Positions 8,401 through 15,241 of a stretch of 31,352 bases of DNA are shown here, one piece after another (within the stretch, counting starts at the first letter, position 1; each line of letters begins with the position of its first letter). The notes beneath the pieces were generated by a model. It was given only the letters and a program-made list of their open reading frames with translations, had not been told where the DNA came from and made no database searches. Origin of the DNA: DAOTXN01 sp034435435 (lineage in GTDB: Bacteria > Chloroflexota > Anaerolineae > S140-20); contig DAOTXN010000006.1 of NCBI GenBank assembly GCA_034435435.1, positions 1 to 31,352 of the forward strand. The letters are read 5' to 3'. A program made the position numbers and the translations under genes.

Positions 8401-9774
8401 GATCACGTCTGGCGCGCCCAATTCTAACAGACGCTTGAGTCGGTTGTTGCGGTTGATCACGCGGCGATAGAGGTCGTTCAGATCGCTGGTGGCAAAGCGC
8501 CCTCCGTCGAGTTGCACCATCGGGCGCAAGTCCGGCGGGATCACGGGCAACACCGTGAGGATCATCCATTCGGGCCGGTTACCGCTCTTGCGCAGGGCTT
8601 CCAAAATCCGCAGGCGCTTGGTGGCCTTTTTGCGACGTTGCTTGGAGCGCGTGCTGCGCACTTCGTTCCACAGCTCGTCGGCCAGTTTGTCCAGATTCAT
8701 GTCGGACAGAATGTCGTAAAAGGCCTCGGCGCCCATGCCGGCGCGAAAGACCTGACCCCAGCGTTGCTTCAACTCACGATAGCGCGGCTCGTTCAGGAAT
8801 TGCATCGGGGCCAGACTCAGCAGCTCGTCCCGTTCCTGATTCAGTTTGGTCTCTATGGTTTCGACATCGTGGGTCATTTTGGTTTGGATGCGCTCTAACT
8901 CGTTAGCCGCGCCGAGGCTCCAATCTTGCTTGAGGCTTTCTAGTTGGTTGTGGGCTTGTTGTTGCTCCGCGCGGATGTCGGTTTCGATGTCCTCGATTTT
9001 CTCACGCACGGCTTCTTGCAGCAGTCCGACGTGCTCGCGCCCGACGGTGTGGCCGGCCTGGACAATGATCTTGCCCGAAGGTTCAAATATCAGCTCAGAT
9101 GCGGCCACTTTGCCCAGCATGTCTTCGATCTTGGCCTCGAGTTTTTGGGCCGCTTTCATGACCGGCTCGGTCGCGGTATTGACTTGCTCTTCGAACTGCG
9201 CGTCGATTTGAGCCAGCCTTTCGTCGAGTTTGACGATTTCTTCGTCGCGCTTGCCCTCGATAGCCAAGCCGCTCTCTCGCGCCGTGGCTTGCTGCTGCTT
9301 GAGTCGCTGGGCGTATTCCTCGTCCAGCCGTTTGAGCGCCCGCTGGCGCGCCTCTTCGTCTACGTGTGTGATGACGTATTGGGCGAAATAGAGCACGCGA
9401 TCCAGGTTGCGCCGGGAAATGTCCAGAAGCACTCCCAAATAGCTGGGCACGCGCCGCGTATACCACACGTGAGCTACCGGGGCCGCCAATTCGATGTGTC
9501 CCAAACGCTCGCGCCGCACCGAAGAGCGTGTGATCTCGACGCCGCACTTGTCGCATACGATGCCGCGATAACGGACGTTCTTGTACTTGCCGCAATAGCA
9601 CTGCCAGTCCTTGGTCGGTCCAAAGATCGCCTCGCAAAAGAGGCCATCCTTTTCGGGTCGCAGGCGGCGATAATTGATGGTCTCGGGTTTGGTCACTTCG
9701 CCATAAGACCACGATTTGATCTGATCTGGCGACGCTAGACTGATTCTAAATGCCTTAAAATCCTTGGCTTCCAC
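5461..9774 (-). CDS. rpoC: DNA-directed RNA polymerase subunit beta'
   Basis: GTG start at 9774 with AGGAGG six bases upstream. 1437 residues. The N-terminal zinc site has Cys59, Cys61, Cys74 and Cys77; the catalytic magnesium loop is NADFDGDQM (625-633, Asp627/629/631); bridge helix and trigger-loop region lie near 920-955 (GLTALEYFISTHGARKGLADTA); the second zinc site is Cys971, Cys1043, Cys1050 and Cys1053. Compared with the E. coli protein there is an insertion of roughly 190-200 residues at about 140-340, largely alpha-helical and rich in Glu, Lys and Gln, between the zinc-finger/clamp region and the conserved MGAEA segment. Insertions at this place occur in other phyla, including Thermus. 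The gene is the catalytic core subunit of transcription. Unusually, rpoB is not upstream: a small protein gene and prfB are there instead, and rpoC has its own promoter (9881-9908). Confidence 0.98.
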   Translation of the reverse strand: MEAKDFKAFRISLASPDQIKSWSYGEVTKPETINYRRLRPEKDGLFCEAIFGPTKDWQCYCGKYKNVRYRGIVCDKCGVEITRSSVRRERLGHIELAAPVAHVWYTRRVPSYLGVLLDISRRNLDRVLYFAQYVITHVDEEARQRALKRLDEEYAQRLKQQQATARESGLAIEGKRDEEIVKLDERLAQIDAQFEEQVNTATEPVMKAAQKLEAKIEDMLGKVAASELIFEPSGKIIVQAGHTVGREHVGLLQEAVREKIEDIETDIRAEQQQAHNQLESLKQDWSLGAANELERIQTKMTHDVETIETKLNQERDELLSLAPMQFLNEPRYRELKQRWGQVFRAGMGAEAFYDILSDMNLDKLADELWNEVRSTRSKQRRKKATKRLRILEALRKSGNRPEWMILTVLPVIPPDLRPMVQLDGGRFATSDLNDLYRRVINRNNRLKRLLELGAPDVIVRNEKRMLQEAVDSLIDNSQRGKALSRRGRRELKSLSDMLKGKKGRFRRNLLGKRVDYSGRSVIVIGPNLKLHQCGLPKTMALELYRPFVIAKLVEYNFASNVKGARRIIEREKPEVWEVLEEVIQDRPVLLNRAPTLHRLGIQAFEPVLVEGKAIQIHPLVCAAFNADFDGDQMAVHVPLSQKAVEEARKLMLATKNLLKPSSGAPIVGPSKDMVLGVYYLTMMGSQRSVKGDAPHKIYADLNEVEMAYDLGLVRVHDPIQVRTTDYTHIDPDDEEAQPKVLIIETTVGRVLFNQVVPQTLRFVNKVLEKNGIQDLVALCYQRLGPDATTDFVDAIKDIGFKFATRSGTTIAVSDLTIPQEKYTILDEAAARVAQVERQYRRGLLTEDEQYAKTIELWTRARDDVAEAVSRSLDPTGSISVMATSGATKGGFLPVSQMAGMKGMVADPAGRIIDHPIQANFREGLTALEYFISTHGARKGLADTALRTADAGYLTRRLVDVAQDVIINAEDCGTEAGIWLRAQDNVGRQTLSERIVGRVAAAPVIHPRTGGLIVDKGQEIDEEAAERIERHRIPEVFVRSPLTCELPLGICAQCYGRDLGRGQKVAIGAAVGIVAAQSIGEPGTQLTLRTFHTGGVAAGADITHGLPRVEELFEARKRPKGEAIISDIGGVVYIDRIEGVRIVRVVDSEILEERYAIPADWAVQVQDGADVKAGAVIAQAEEGEIVAKVAGRVRIDADGVALVWERKEEHEYEIPAGARLLVDEGQQIEPGQQLTEGSKNPHRVLSILGRETTQQYLLQEVQSVYRSQGVNIHDKHFEVILRKMLNKVMITSSGDSEFLLGEPIDRLALRELNERLVAEGKEPARAKPLLLGITKAALSTDSFLSASSFQHTIKVLGWAALEGKQDDLTGLKENVIIGKLIPAGTGFRGDLEVSDGPIDEYEGVALKTQQPEEHAAKPPLTLHDALASLGAAAATGED

Positions 9775-9809
9775 ACTCCGCCTCCTAAAGTCAAAATCGC
9801 AGCAAGCAG

Positions 9810-9842
9810 AAAAAAGCGCGAAAGAGTGTTTCTCCGCGCTTT
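9810..9842 (-). terminator. Hairpin with U-tract in the rpoC leader (terminator or attenuator)
   Basis: On the minus strand AAAGCGCG (9842-9835) pairs with CGCGCTTT (9820-9813), with an inner GAG/CTC helix (9834-9832 with 9826-9824), followed by six T (9815-9810). It lies downstream of the rpoC promoter and 36 bp before the GTG start. It therefore ends transcripts within the rpoC leader, acting either as an attenuator or as the terminator for read-through from the upstream operon. Confidence 0.7.
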
Positions 9843-9880
9843 ATGGATGTGTACGTAAACCGGTTACCATGCCATCAGGT

Positions 9881-9908
9881 ATTATACACGCTTTGTGCTA
9901 TTCGTCAA
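9881..9908 (-). promoter_or_regulatory. Promoter of rpoC
   Basis: -35 TTGACG (9908-9903), 16 bp spacer, -10 TATAAT (9886-9881) on the minus strand. The -35 box overlaps the last codons of the small gene ending at 9898. The predicted leader is about 100 nt and contains the hairpin 9810-9842. Confidence 0.75.
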
Positions 9909-10191
9909 GAGTGCTTTCGTTTTTTGGAGCGATTGCGTCAATGGGTTTTTCATCTGCCAGTTGTCGGGCTGTTTGCTGTTCTCGCGCCCATTCCAACGCC
10001 CGGCGCTCGGCTTGCTCCCGTTTGTGCGCCTGCTTGGCCTTTCGCTCGGCCACAGACATGATTTTCACGCCGTTTTCTTTGGCGACTTCCGGTGCGTCAG
10101 AGGCGGTCTCGGGGTGGGTTTGCGCCTTTCGAATGGCCTGTTGAACTGCCGACCACAGCCGATGAAGGGGTTTTTTATTCTTGGACGACAC
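9898..10191 (-). CDS. Small highly charged protein of unknown function
   Basis: 97 residues, GTG start at 10191 with AGGAG nine bases upstream. The protein has no membrane segment or recognisable domain. It is rich in Lys, Arg, Glu, Ala and Gln, and residues 45-80 (from MSVAERKAKQ) should form one long charged helix, possibly a coiled coil. It lies 38 bp downstream of prfB in the same direction, so it is probably the last gene of the ftsY-prfB transcript, and its 3' end carries the -35 box of the rpoC promoter. The short length and the helix would suit a nucleic-acid- or ribosome-associated accessory protein, but nothing seen here proves that. The existence of the gene is supported by the ribosome site and by position only. 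Confidence 0.55.
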   Translation of the reverse strand: MSSKNKKPLHRLWSAVQQAIRKAQTHPETASDAPEVAKENGVKIMSVAERKAKQAHKREQAERRALEWAREQQTARQLADEKPIDAIAPKNESTLDE

Positions 10192-10229
10192 CAGACCTGA
10201 CTCCTCTCTGCGTCATTCGTGGCGCACGA

Positions 10230-11328
10230 TTACTGGCCGACGCGCGAGCGCAGATATGCCTCCATAAAAGCACCCAGGTTTCCGTTCAACACCCCAGTAG
10301 GGTTGCCTGACTCGTGATCAGTGCGGTGGTCCTTGACCATCTGGTAAGGATGCAGCACATAAGATCGAATCTGATTGCCCCAGCCCGCGTCCACGTGCTC
10401 GCCCTTGAGTTCTGCGATCTCTTGCTCTTGCTTGCGCTCTTCTATCTCATACAGCCGGGCGCGCAAGATTTTCATCGCCACTTCGCGGTTTTGAGTCAGC
10501 GAGCGTTCGTTCTGGCAACTCACCACGATCCCACTGGGGAGGTGTGTGATGCGCACGGCAGTATCGTTCTTTTGCACGTGCTGGCCACCCGCTCCCGAAG
10601 CGCGAAACGTGTCGATGTGCAAATCGTTGGGGGCGATGCGGATCTCGATGTCATCGGCAATATCGGGCCAAACCTCTACCAATGCAAACGAAGTGTGTCG
10701 CCGTTTGGCGGCGTCGAACGGCGAGAGTCGTACCAGGCGATGCACGCCCCTTTCGGTGCGCAGGTAGCCATAGGCCCACGGCCCGCTGATGTTGACCAGC
10801 GCGCGCTTGATGCCGGCTTCCTCGCCGTCCAGACTGTCCAGCAACTCTGACTTGTATCCCTCTGCCTCGGCCCACCGCAGATACATCCGCAGCAACATTG
10901 CGGCCCAATCCTGAGCGTCGGTGCCGCCGGCTCCGGCGTGAATGGCTACAATCGCGTCGGCCCGATCATAAGGGCCAGAGAGCAACAGACGAAATTCAAG
11001 TTTCTCTAATTCTGCTTCGAGGGCAGCGGCCTCGGCGACGATTTCTTCGAAAATGGAGTCGTCCTCGTCTTCCGCCGCCAATTCTAAAAACGTGATCGCA
11101 TCGCTCACCCGCTGGCATAATTGATCCCAAACGCTTATCTGATCTCTCAAGTCGGCCAATTCTTGCATTTTGGCCTGGGCCAACTCGGGATCATCCCAAA
11201 AATCGGGCGCGCCGGTCTCCTTTTCCAACTCCTCAGCGCGGGCTTTTTTGGTAGATATTTCAAAGACGCCCCCATAAATATTCGATTTTGTCCTTCAGTT
11301 TGTCCAAATGTTCCCGTAGCTCTTCCAT
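10230..11328 (-). CDS. prfB: Peptide chain release factor 2, expressed by programmed +1 frameshift
   Basis: Frame 1 starts at ATG 11328 (GAGGAG seven bases upstream) and runs 22 codons to an in-frame UGA at 11262-11260. At CTT-TGA a +1 slip moves into the long frame (GAA at 11261), giving a product of 365 residues, the same length as E. coli RF2. In the fused protein the stop-codon recognition tripeptide SPF is at 202-204 and the peptidyl-hydrolysis motif GGQ at 247-249, each three residues from the E. coli positions. RF2 terminates translation at UGA and UAA, and the UGA in its own message makes synthesis autoregulated: low RF2 lets ribosomes slip. A start at 11228 would skip the N-terminus and is wrong. 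The gene lies 50 bp downstream of ftsY and is probably co-transcribed with it. Confidence 0.96.
11260..11273 (-). promoter_or_regulatory. prfB +1 frameshift site
   Basis: Slippery CUU followed by UGA (11265-11260) with a G-run acting as internal Shine-Dalgarno (11273-11269) three bases upstream of CUU. The elements and spacing match the classical site, except that the base after UGA is A rather than the usual C. Confidence 0.93.
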
Positions 11329-11378
11329 GTTCTCACTCCTCATGATTCCTACCACCAACGGCTGAACGTTGATCGCTA

Positions 11379-12278
11379 TTACGCAAATAGGCCCTCTACG
11401 AATTGATCCGGGTCGAATTCGGTCAGGTCTTCAATCTTTTCGCCTGTGCCCACAAAACGCACCGGGAGCCCCAATACGTCGCGGATCGCAAAGACCATCC
11501 CTCCTTTAGCCGACCCGTCCAGTTTTGCCAGCACGACGCCGCTGACGTTGACCGCGGCCTGGAAATGTTTGGCTTGCGACAGGGCGTTTTGCCCGGTGCT
11601 GGCGTCGAGCACCAAGAGCGTTTCGTGAGGGGCGGCATGGACGTTCTTTTGGGCCACGCCATATACCTTTTTCAATTCGGCCATCAGGTTATATTGAGTG
11701 TGTAAGCGTCCGGCGGTATCAACGATGAGCAAGTCCACGTCGCGCGCCCGTGAGGACTGGATGGCGTCGAACAACACAGCCCCAGGGTCGCCGCCGGGCT
11801 GTCCGGCTACGACGGGCACACCGGCCCGTTCGCCCCACACCTGCAACTGATCGATAGCCGCCGCGCGAAATGTGTCGCCAGCCACCAACATCACCTTGCG
11901 TCCGCGCTGGCGGTAGTGGTAGGCCAGTTTGCCGATGCTGGTGGTTTTGCCCGATCCATTGACCCCGACGATGAGCACGACGGTCAGCAGACGCTTGCCG
12001 TCGATTTGGAGCGGTGGCGGGTCTTGGAGCAGAGCGCGCAGCTCCTGGCGCAAAGCCTGTAGGAGCGTGTTGGCGCGGATAATACCCTCCTGCTTGATCC
12101 GGCCACGCAGCCGCTCCACGATCTGCAACGTCGTCTCGACGCCCACATCGGCCTGGATCAACAGAGCCTCTAGGTCATTCCACGTTTCTTCGTCAATGTC
12201 GCTGGCCCCCAGCAATCCGGCGATCTGTCCAAAGACCGATCGCCGGGTGCGCGCCAGGCTGTCTCGAATACTGGCCAA
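11379..12278 (-). CDS. ftsY: Signal recognition particle receptor FtsY
   Basis: 299 residues, TTG start at 12278 with GGGAGG six bases upstream; no nearer ATG or GTG in frame gives the full helical N domain. NG-type GTPase: N domain about 1-85, G1 GVNGSGKT (105-112), DTFRAAA (135-141), G3 DTAGR (187-191), AKLDGSAKGG in place of the usual TKLDG (near 252) and the C-terminal GTGEK element. It docks SRP-ribosome complexes at the membrane for co-translational insertion. The acidic A domain found in E. coli is absent, as in many bacteria. It is transcribed from 12389-12417 and probably leads an operon with prfB; the divergent neighbour is fabF. Confidence 0.96.
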   Translation of the reverse strand: MASIRDSLARTRRSVFGQIAGLLGASDIDEETWNDLEALLIQADVGVETTLQIVERLRGRIKQEGIIRANTLLQALRQELRALLQDPPPLQIDGKRLLTVVLIVGVNGSGKTTSIGKLAYHYRQRGRKVMLVAGDTFRAAAIDQLQVWGERAGVPVVAGQPGGDPGAVLFDAIQSSRARDVDLLIVDTAGRLHTQYNLMAELKKVYGVAQKNVHAAPHETLLVLDASTGQNALSQAKHFQAAVNVSGVVLAKLDGSAKGGMVFAIRDVLGLPVRFVGTGEKIEDLTEFDPDQFVEGLFA

Positions 12279-12298
12279 TGTGTGCCTCCCATCCTCAC

Positions 12299-12325
12299 CA
12301 CAGATGGCACAGATTCCACGGATTG
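12299..12325. repeat. Three phased 9-bp units upstream of ftsY
   Basis: Three consecutive 9-mers of the form CACRGATKN. The reverse complement gives AATCCGTGG/AATCTGTGC/CATCTGTGG, the same family as at 4011-4040 and 28303-28332. They lie in the ftsY leader. Confidence 0.7.
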
Positions 12326-12388
12326 ACTGTCTCGCGGGCAGGCGCTCCGTGTCATGGGTGTCACGAGTGGTTCATTCTACGCGGGCAG

Positions 12389-12417
12389 ATTATACCTCAA
12401 TCGGCCCGGTCTGACAA
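12389..12417 (-). promoter_or_regulatory. Promoter of ftsY(-prfB)
   Basis: -35 TTGTCA (12417-12412), 17 bp spacer, -10 TATAAT (12394-12389). Gives a leader of about 105 nt that includes the repeat 12299-12325. Confidence 0.72.
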
Positions 12418-12421
12418 AGGG

Positions 12422-12450
12422 TTGAGCCGAAGCCGGAAACGTGCTACAAT
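12422..12450 (+). promoter_or_regulatory. Promoter of fabF-rnc
   Basis: -35 TTGAGC (12422-12427), 17 bp spacer, -10 TACAAT (12445-12450). The two divergent -35 boxes are only four base pairs apart, so the two polymerases probably compete. Confidence 0.7.
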
Positions 12451-12508
12451 GGCCCCACTGGAAATGGGCCGCGACCGTTTGCGGTCACGGGGAACAGGAG
12501 GTCGGCCG

Positions 12509-13756
12509 ATGCCCTACCGCGTCGTTGTTACCGGATTGGGGGCGGTTACGGCGCTAGGCTTGAACGCCGAAACGACTTGGGAAAACCTGGTCAAAGGCGT
12601 AAGCGGCGTAGCGCCTATCACACTTTTTGACGCGACCGACTTTGCCGTCAAGGTGGCGGCCGAAGTCAAAGGCTTTGACGCGGAAGCCCTCTTGGGACGG
12701 CGCGAGGCTCGTCGGCGCGATCGTTTTCAGCAATTCGCTACGCTGGCCGGGCACGAGGCCATCCGCCGCGCCGGGTTGGAAATCACGCCCCAGATAGCCG
12801 ACCAGGTGGGCGTGGTGGTCGGCACGGCCATCGGCGGGCTGTGGACCTATGAGGAGCAGTCGCAGGTTCTGCGTGAGAGTGGCCCGCGCCGACTAAGCCC
12901 CTTTGCCATCCCGATGATTTTGATTGATACGACGCCGGGAGTGCTCGCTATCGATCTGGGAGCCAAAGGACCAAATTTCGGCGCTGTTTCGGCCTGCGCA
13001 TCTGCCTCCGACGCCATCGGACTGGCCTTCCGGCTCATCCAGCGCGGCGACGCCAAAGCCGTCTTGACCGGCGGGGCCGAGGCCACCGTCGCACCGCTGG
13101 GTATCGGCCTGTTCGACCGGCTGGGCGCGTTGAGTCGCTGTGACGCGCCGCCCTACGCCGCGCCGCGTCCTTTTGACAAGGAGCGCGACGGTCTGGTGAT
13201 GGGCGAGGGGGCGGCGATGCTCGTGTTGGAGGAGCTGGACTTGGCGCGCGCCCGTGGCGCTACGATTTTGGCCGAGGTGGCGGGTTATGCAGCCACGGCC
13301 GACGCGACCCACATCACCGCGCCCGACCCCCACGGAACGGGCGGGGCCAAAGCCATGGCAGGGGCGTTGGCCGACGCCGGTCTGAAGCCGGAGCAGGTCG
13401 ATTATATCAACGCGCACGGTACGGCTACTGAGCTGAACGACCGTATCGAGACGGCGGCCATCAAGACCGTGTTTGGCGCGCACGCCTATCGGCTGGCGGT
13501 CAGCGCGACCAAATCGATGACCGGGCACATGATGGGCGCGACAGCAGCGGTAGAGGCGCTGGTCTGCGTACGCGCCATCATCGACGGCGTCATTCCGCCG
13601 ACTCTCAATTACCGCACGCCCGACCCAGACTGCGACCTGGACTATGTGCCTAACCAGGCTCGTCGCCAGCCGGTGCGGGTAGCGTTGAGCAATGCTTTTG
13701 GGTTTGGCGGTCACAACAGCACACTCATCTTTAAGGCTTGTGAGTCGCATGGATGA
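12509..13756 (+). CDS. fabF: 3-oxoacyl-[acyl-carrier-protein] synthase II
   Basis: ATG 12509 is chosen for the AGGAGG seven bases upstream and for giving 415 residues, the usual KAS II length. The catalytic cysteine is Cys163 in AVSACASASD, with His303 (NAHGTATELND), Lys335 and His340 (KSMTGHMMGA) completing the Cys-His-His site; the C-terminal NAFGFGGHN is intact. It condenses malonyl-ACP with acyl-ACP in fatty-acid elongation, in the cytoplasm. The last eight bases overlap the start of rnc (ATGGATGA), indicating translational coupling. No acpP or other fab gene is beside it. FabB is excluded by length and by the FabF-like C-terminus, though the two are close. Confidence 0.95.
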   Translation: MPYRVVVTGLGAVTALGLNAETTWENLVKGVSGVAPITLFDATDFAVKVAAEVKGFDAEALLGRREARRRDRFQQFATLAGHEAIRRAGLEITPQIADQVGVVVGTAIGGLWTYEEQSQVLRESGPRRLSPFAIPMILIDTTPGVLAIDLGAKGPNFGAVSACASASDAIGLAFRLIQRGDAKAVLTGGAEATVAPLGIGLFDRLGALSRCDAPPYAAPRPFDKERDGLVMGEGAAMLVLEELDLARARGATILAEVAGYAATADATHITAPDPHGTGGAKAMAGALADAGLKPEQVDYINAHGTATELNDRIETAAIKTVFGAHAYRLAVSATKSMTGHMMGATAAVEALVCVRAIIDGVIPPTLNYRTPDPDCDLDYVPNQARRQPVRVALSNAFGFGGHNSTLIFKACESHG

Positions 13757-14456
13757 ACTGGAACGTGTACAAACAGAGCTGGAAGTGCTTTTTCATGATA
13801 CATCGCTATTGCGGCGGGCGCTCACGCATCGCTCGTATCTCAACGAAAATCCCGATCTGGCGCTGGAAGATAACCAGCGTTTAGAATTTCTGGGCGACGC
13901 CGTGCTCGATTTTGTCGCCGGGGCCTGGCTGTATCATCATTATCCCGAATTTCAAGAGGGCCGCTTGACCAGCCTGCGGGCGGCGCTGGTGTGCACTCCG
14001 GCGCTGGCCAAGTTTGCTCGAGAGATTCGTTTGGGCGATCACCTATTTCTGGGCAAGGGGGAGGAAGAGAGCGGGGGGCGCGAGCGCGAGGCCAATTTGT
14101 GTGATGCTTTTGAGGCGTTGATCGGGGCGCTGTACCTGGACAGCGGTCTCCCGGCGGTCGAGCGATTCATCTACCCGTTGCTAGAGAGCGAAGCCGAATG
14201 GGTGCTGGCCGCCGAGCTGGACCGCGATCCCAAGAGCCGTTTTCAAGAGTGGAGCCAGGCCGAGCTGGGCGTTACGCCGCGCTATCGCACGCTTGAAGCG
14301 GTGGGCCCCGATCATGCCCGTACGTTCACGGTGGCCGTTTTCGTGGGAAACGAATTTTACGGAGCAGGGCAAGGGGGTAGCAAGCAAGCGGCAGCTCGTG
14401 CTGCGGCAGAGACGGCGCTGGAACGGGTGCAGGCCAAGGGCGGTTCAAGACCCTAA
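13749..14456 (+). CDS. rnc: Ribonuclease III
   Basis: 235 residues from ATG 13749, overlapping the fabF stop by eight bases. The RNase III signature NQRLEFLGDAVLDF is at 42-55, with catalytic Glu46, Asp50, Asp119 and Glu122 in place. The C-terminal double-stranded RNA-binding domain covers about 163-232 and ends in the typical KQAAARAAAETAL helix. It cleaves double-stranded RNA in rRNA precursors and mRNAs as a homodimer. It is co-transcribed with fabF, a common association in Gram-positive and related phyla, where fabF/acpP-rnc-smc-ftsY gene orders are frequent. Its TAA overlaps the stop of the convergent RDD gene by four bases. Confidence 0.96.
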   Translation: MDELERVQTELEVLFHDTSLLRRALTHRSYLNENPDLALEDNQRLEFLGDAVLDFVAGAWLYHHYPEFQEGRLTSLRAALVCTPALAKFAREIRLGDHLFLGKGEEESGGREREANLCDAFEALIGALYLDSGLPAVERFIYPLLESEAEWVLAAELDRDPKSRFQEWSQAELGVTPRYRTLEAVGPDHARTFTVAVFVGNEFYGAGQGGSKQAAARAAAETALERVQAKGGSRP

Positions 14457-15211
14457 AGGTCCTCACGACTTTCAGAGGCCCGGCGGGCTAGTTGGCGCAA
14501 CAAGGCTTCGGCTTCTTCCAATGAGGTGGGGCGCGGGATGTCTGACTTGTCTGCGAGGGTCTTCGCGATACGCCAGGCCAACACGTCGCGGTTGCGCAAC
14601 TCGTGGCGACGCGCTAAATAGTCTTGCGCAATCTGATAGTCGGTATCGCTCAGACGGGAAATCTCAGGCGCTGAGGGAAGCGAAAGGTCTTTGAGCTGCG
14701 TTTGGCGCTGGATGCTTTGTAGCGTCACGTGGCGCTGCTCCTTGATCACCAGTGTGCCGGCAGCCAAGTCGCCCAGCCGTCGCGATTGAGCGTCCAGGAA
14801 CATCGTCACCAGGCCCACGGCGTAGTACAGCGGCATAAAATCGATGACGCGCACCAGGTTGCGAATGAGCGAATCCACGACCGTGATGGGTGTGCCGTCG
14901 GCGCGGATCACGCGTAGTCCGGTCCAGCGTTTTCCAGGAGTTTGGCCGTTCCAGACCAGCTCGAAAAAGATATTGTAGCCCCAGGTCAGGCCAAAAATGG
15001 CTAACACACCGACCGCGATGACGACGTTGCTCAACCCCGCGCGATACGTGACACTGGCCAGTGCACCCAGTGCGCAGAACAAGGCGAGGATGGCGACCGT
15101 CAGAAGGATCGAATCGACCAGTGCGGCGATAAAGCGCGAGCCGACGCCGGCAACTTGATAATCAAAGGCTACGTTTTCGGGGGTATGCACGTTGATGTGC
15201 TCTTCCATCAT
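14453..15211 (-). CDS. RDD-family membrane protein
   Basis: 252 residues from ATG 15211; a second ATG at 15208 has slightly better spacing from the GGAG and either could be used. The RDD core runs from about residue 22 to 155: first helix with the Arg-Asp-type pair (SRFIAALVDSILLTV), a second and a third hydrophobic segment, the GQTPGKRWTGLRVIRADG loop, and the LGDLAAGTLVI ending. The cytoplasmic C-terminal tail (about 165-252) is charged and helical. RDD proteins are small integral membrane proteins whose activity is mostly unknown; some affect ion tolerance. It is divergent from the SpoIIM-type gene with only 30 bp between the starts, an arrangement that elsewhere is often part of a larger cluster with moxR and DUF58 genes, which here lie about 10 kb away. 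Confidence 0.9.
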   Translation of the reverse strand: MMEEHINVHTPENVAFDYQVAGVGSRFIAALVDSILLTVAILALFCALGALASVTYRAGLSNVVIAVGVLAIFGLTWGYNIFFELVWNGQTPGKRWTGLRVIRADGTPITVVDSLIRNLVRVIDFMPLYYAVGLVTMFLDAQSRRLGDLAAGTLVIKEQRHVTLQSIQRQTQLKDLSLPSAPEISRLSDTDYQIAQDYLARRHELRNRDVLAWRIAKTLADKSDIPRPTSLEEAEALLRQLARRASESREDL

Positions 15212-15241
15212 TTACTCCAGGTCAAATCAGGGTGTGATCTG

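Noticed and set aside
11260..11262. In-frame UGA in prfB as a pseudogene lesion or selenocysteine codon
   Set aside because: It is the classical RF2 frameshift site, with a G-run and CUU upstream and a correctly sized product after a +1 slip.
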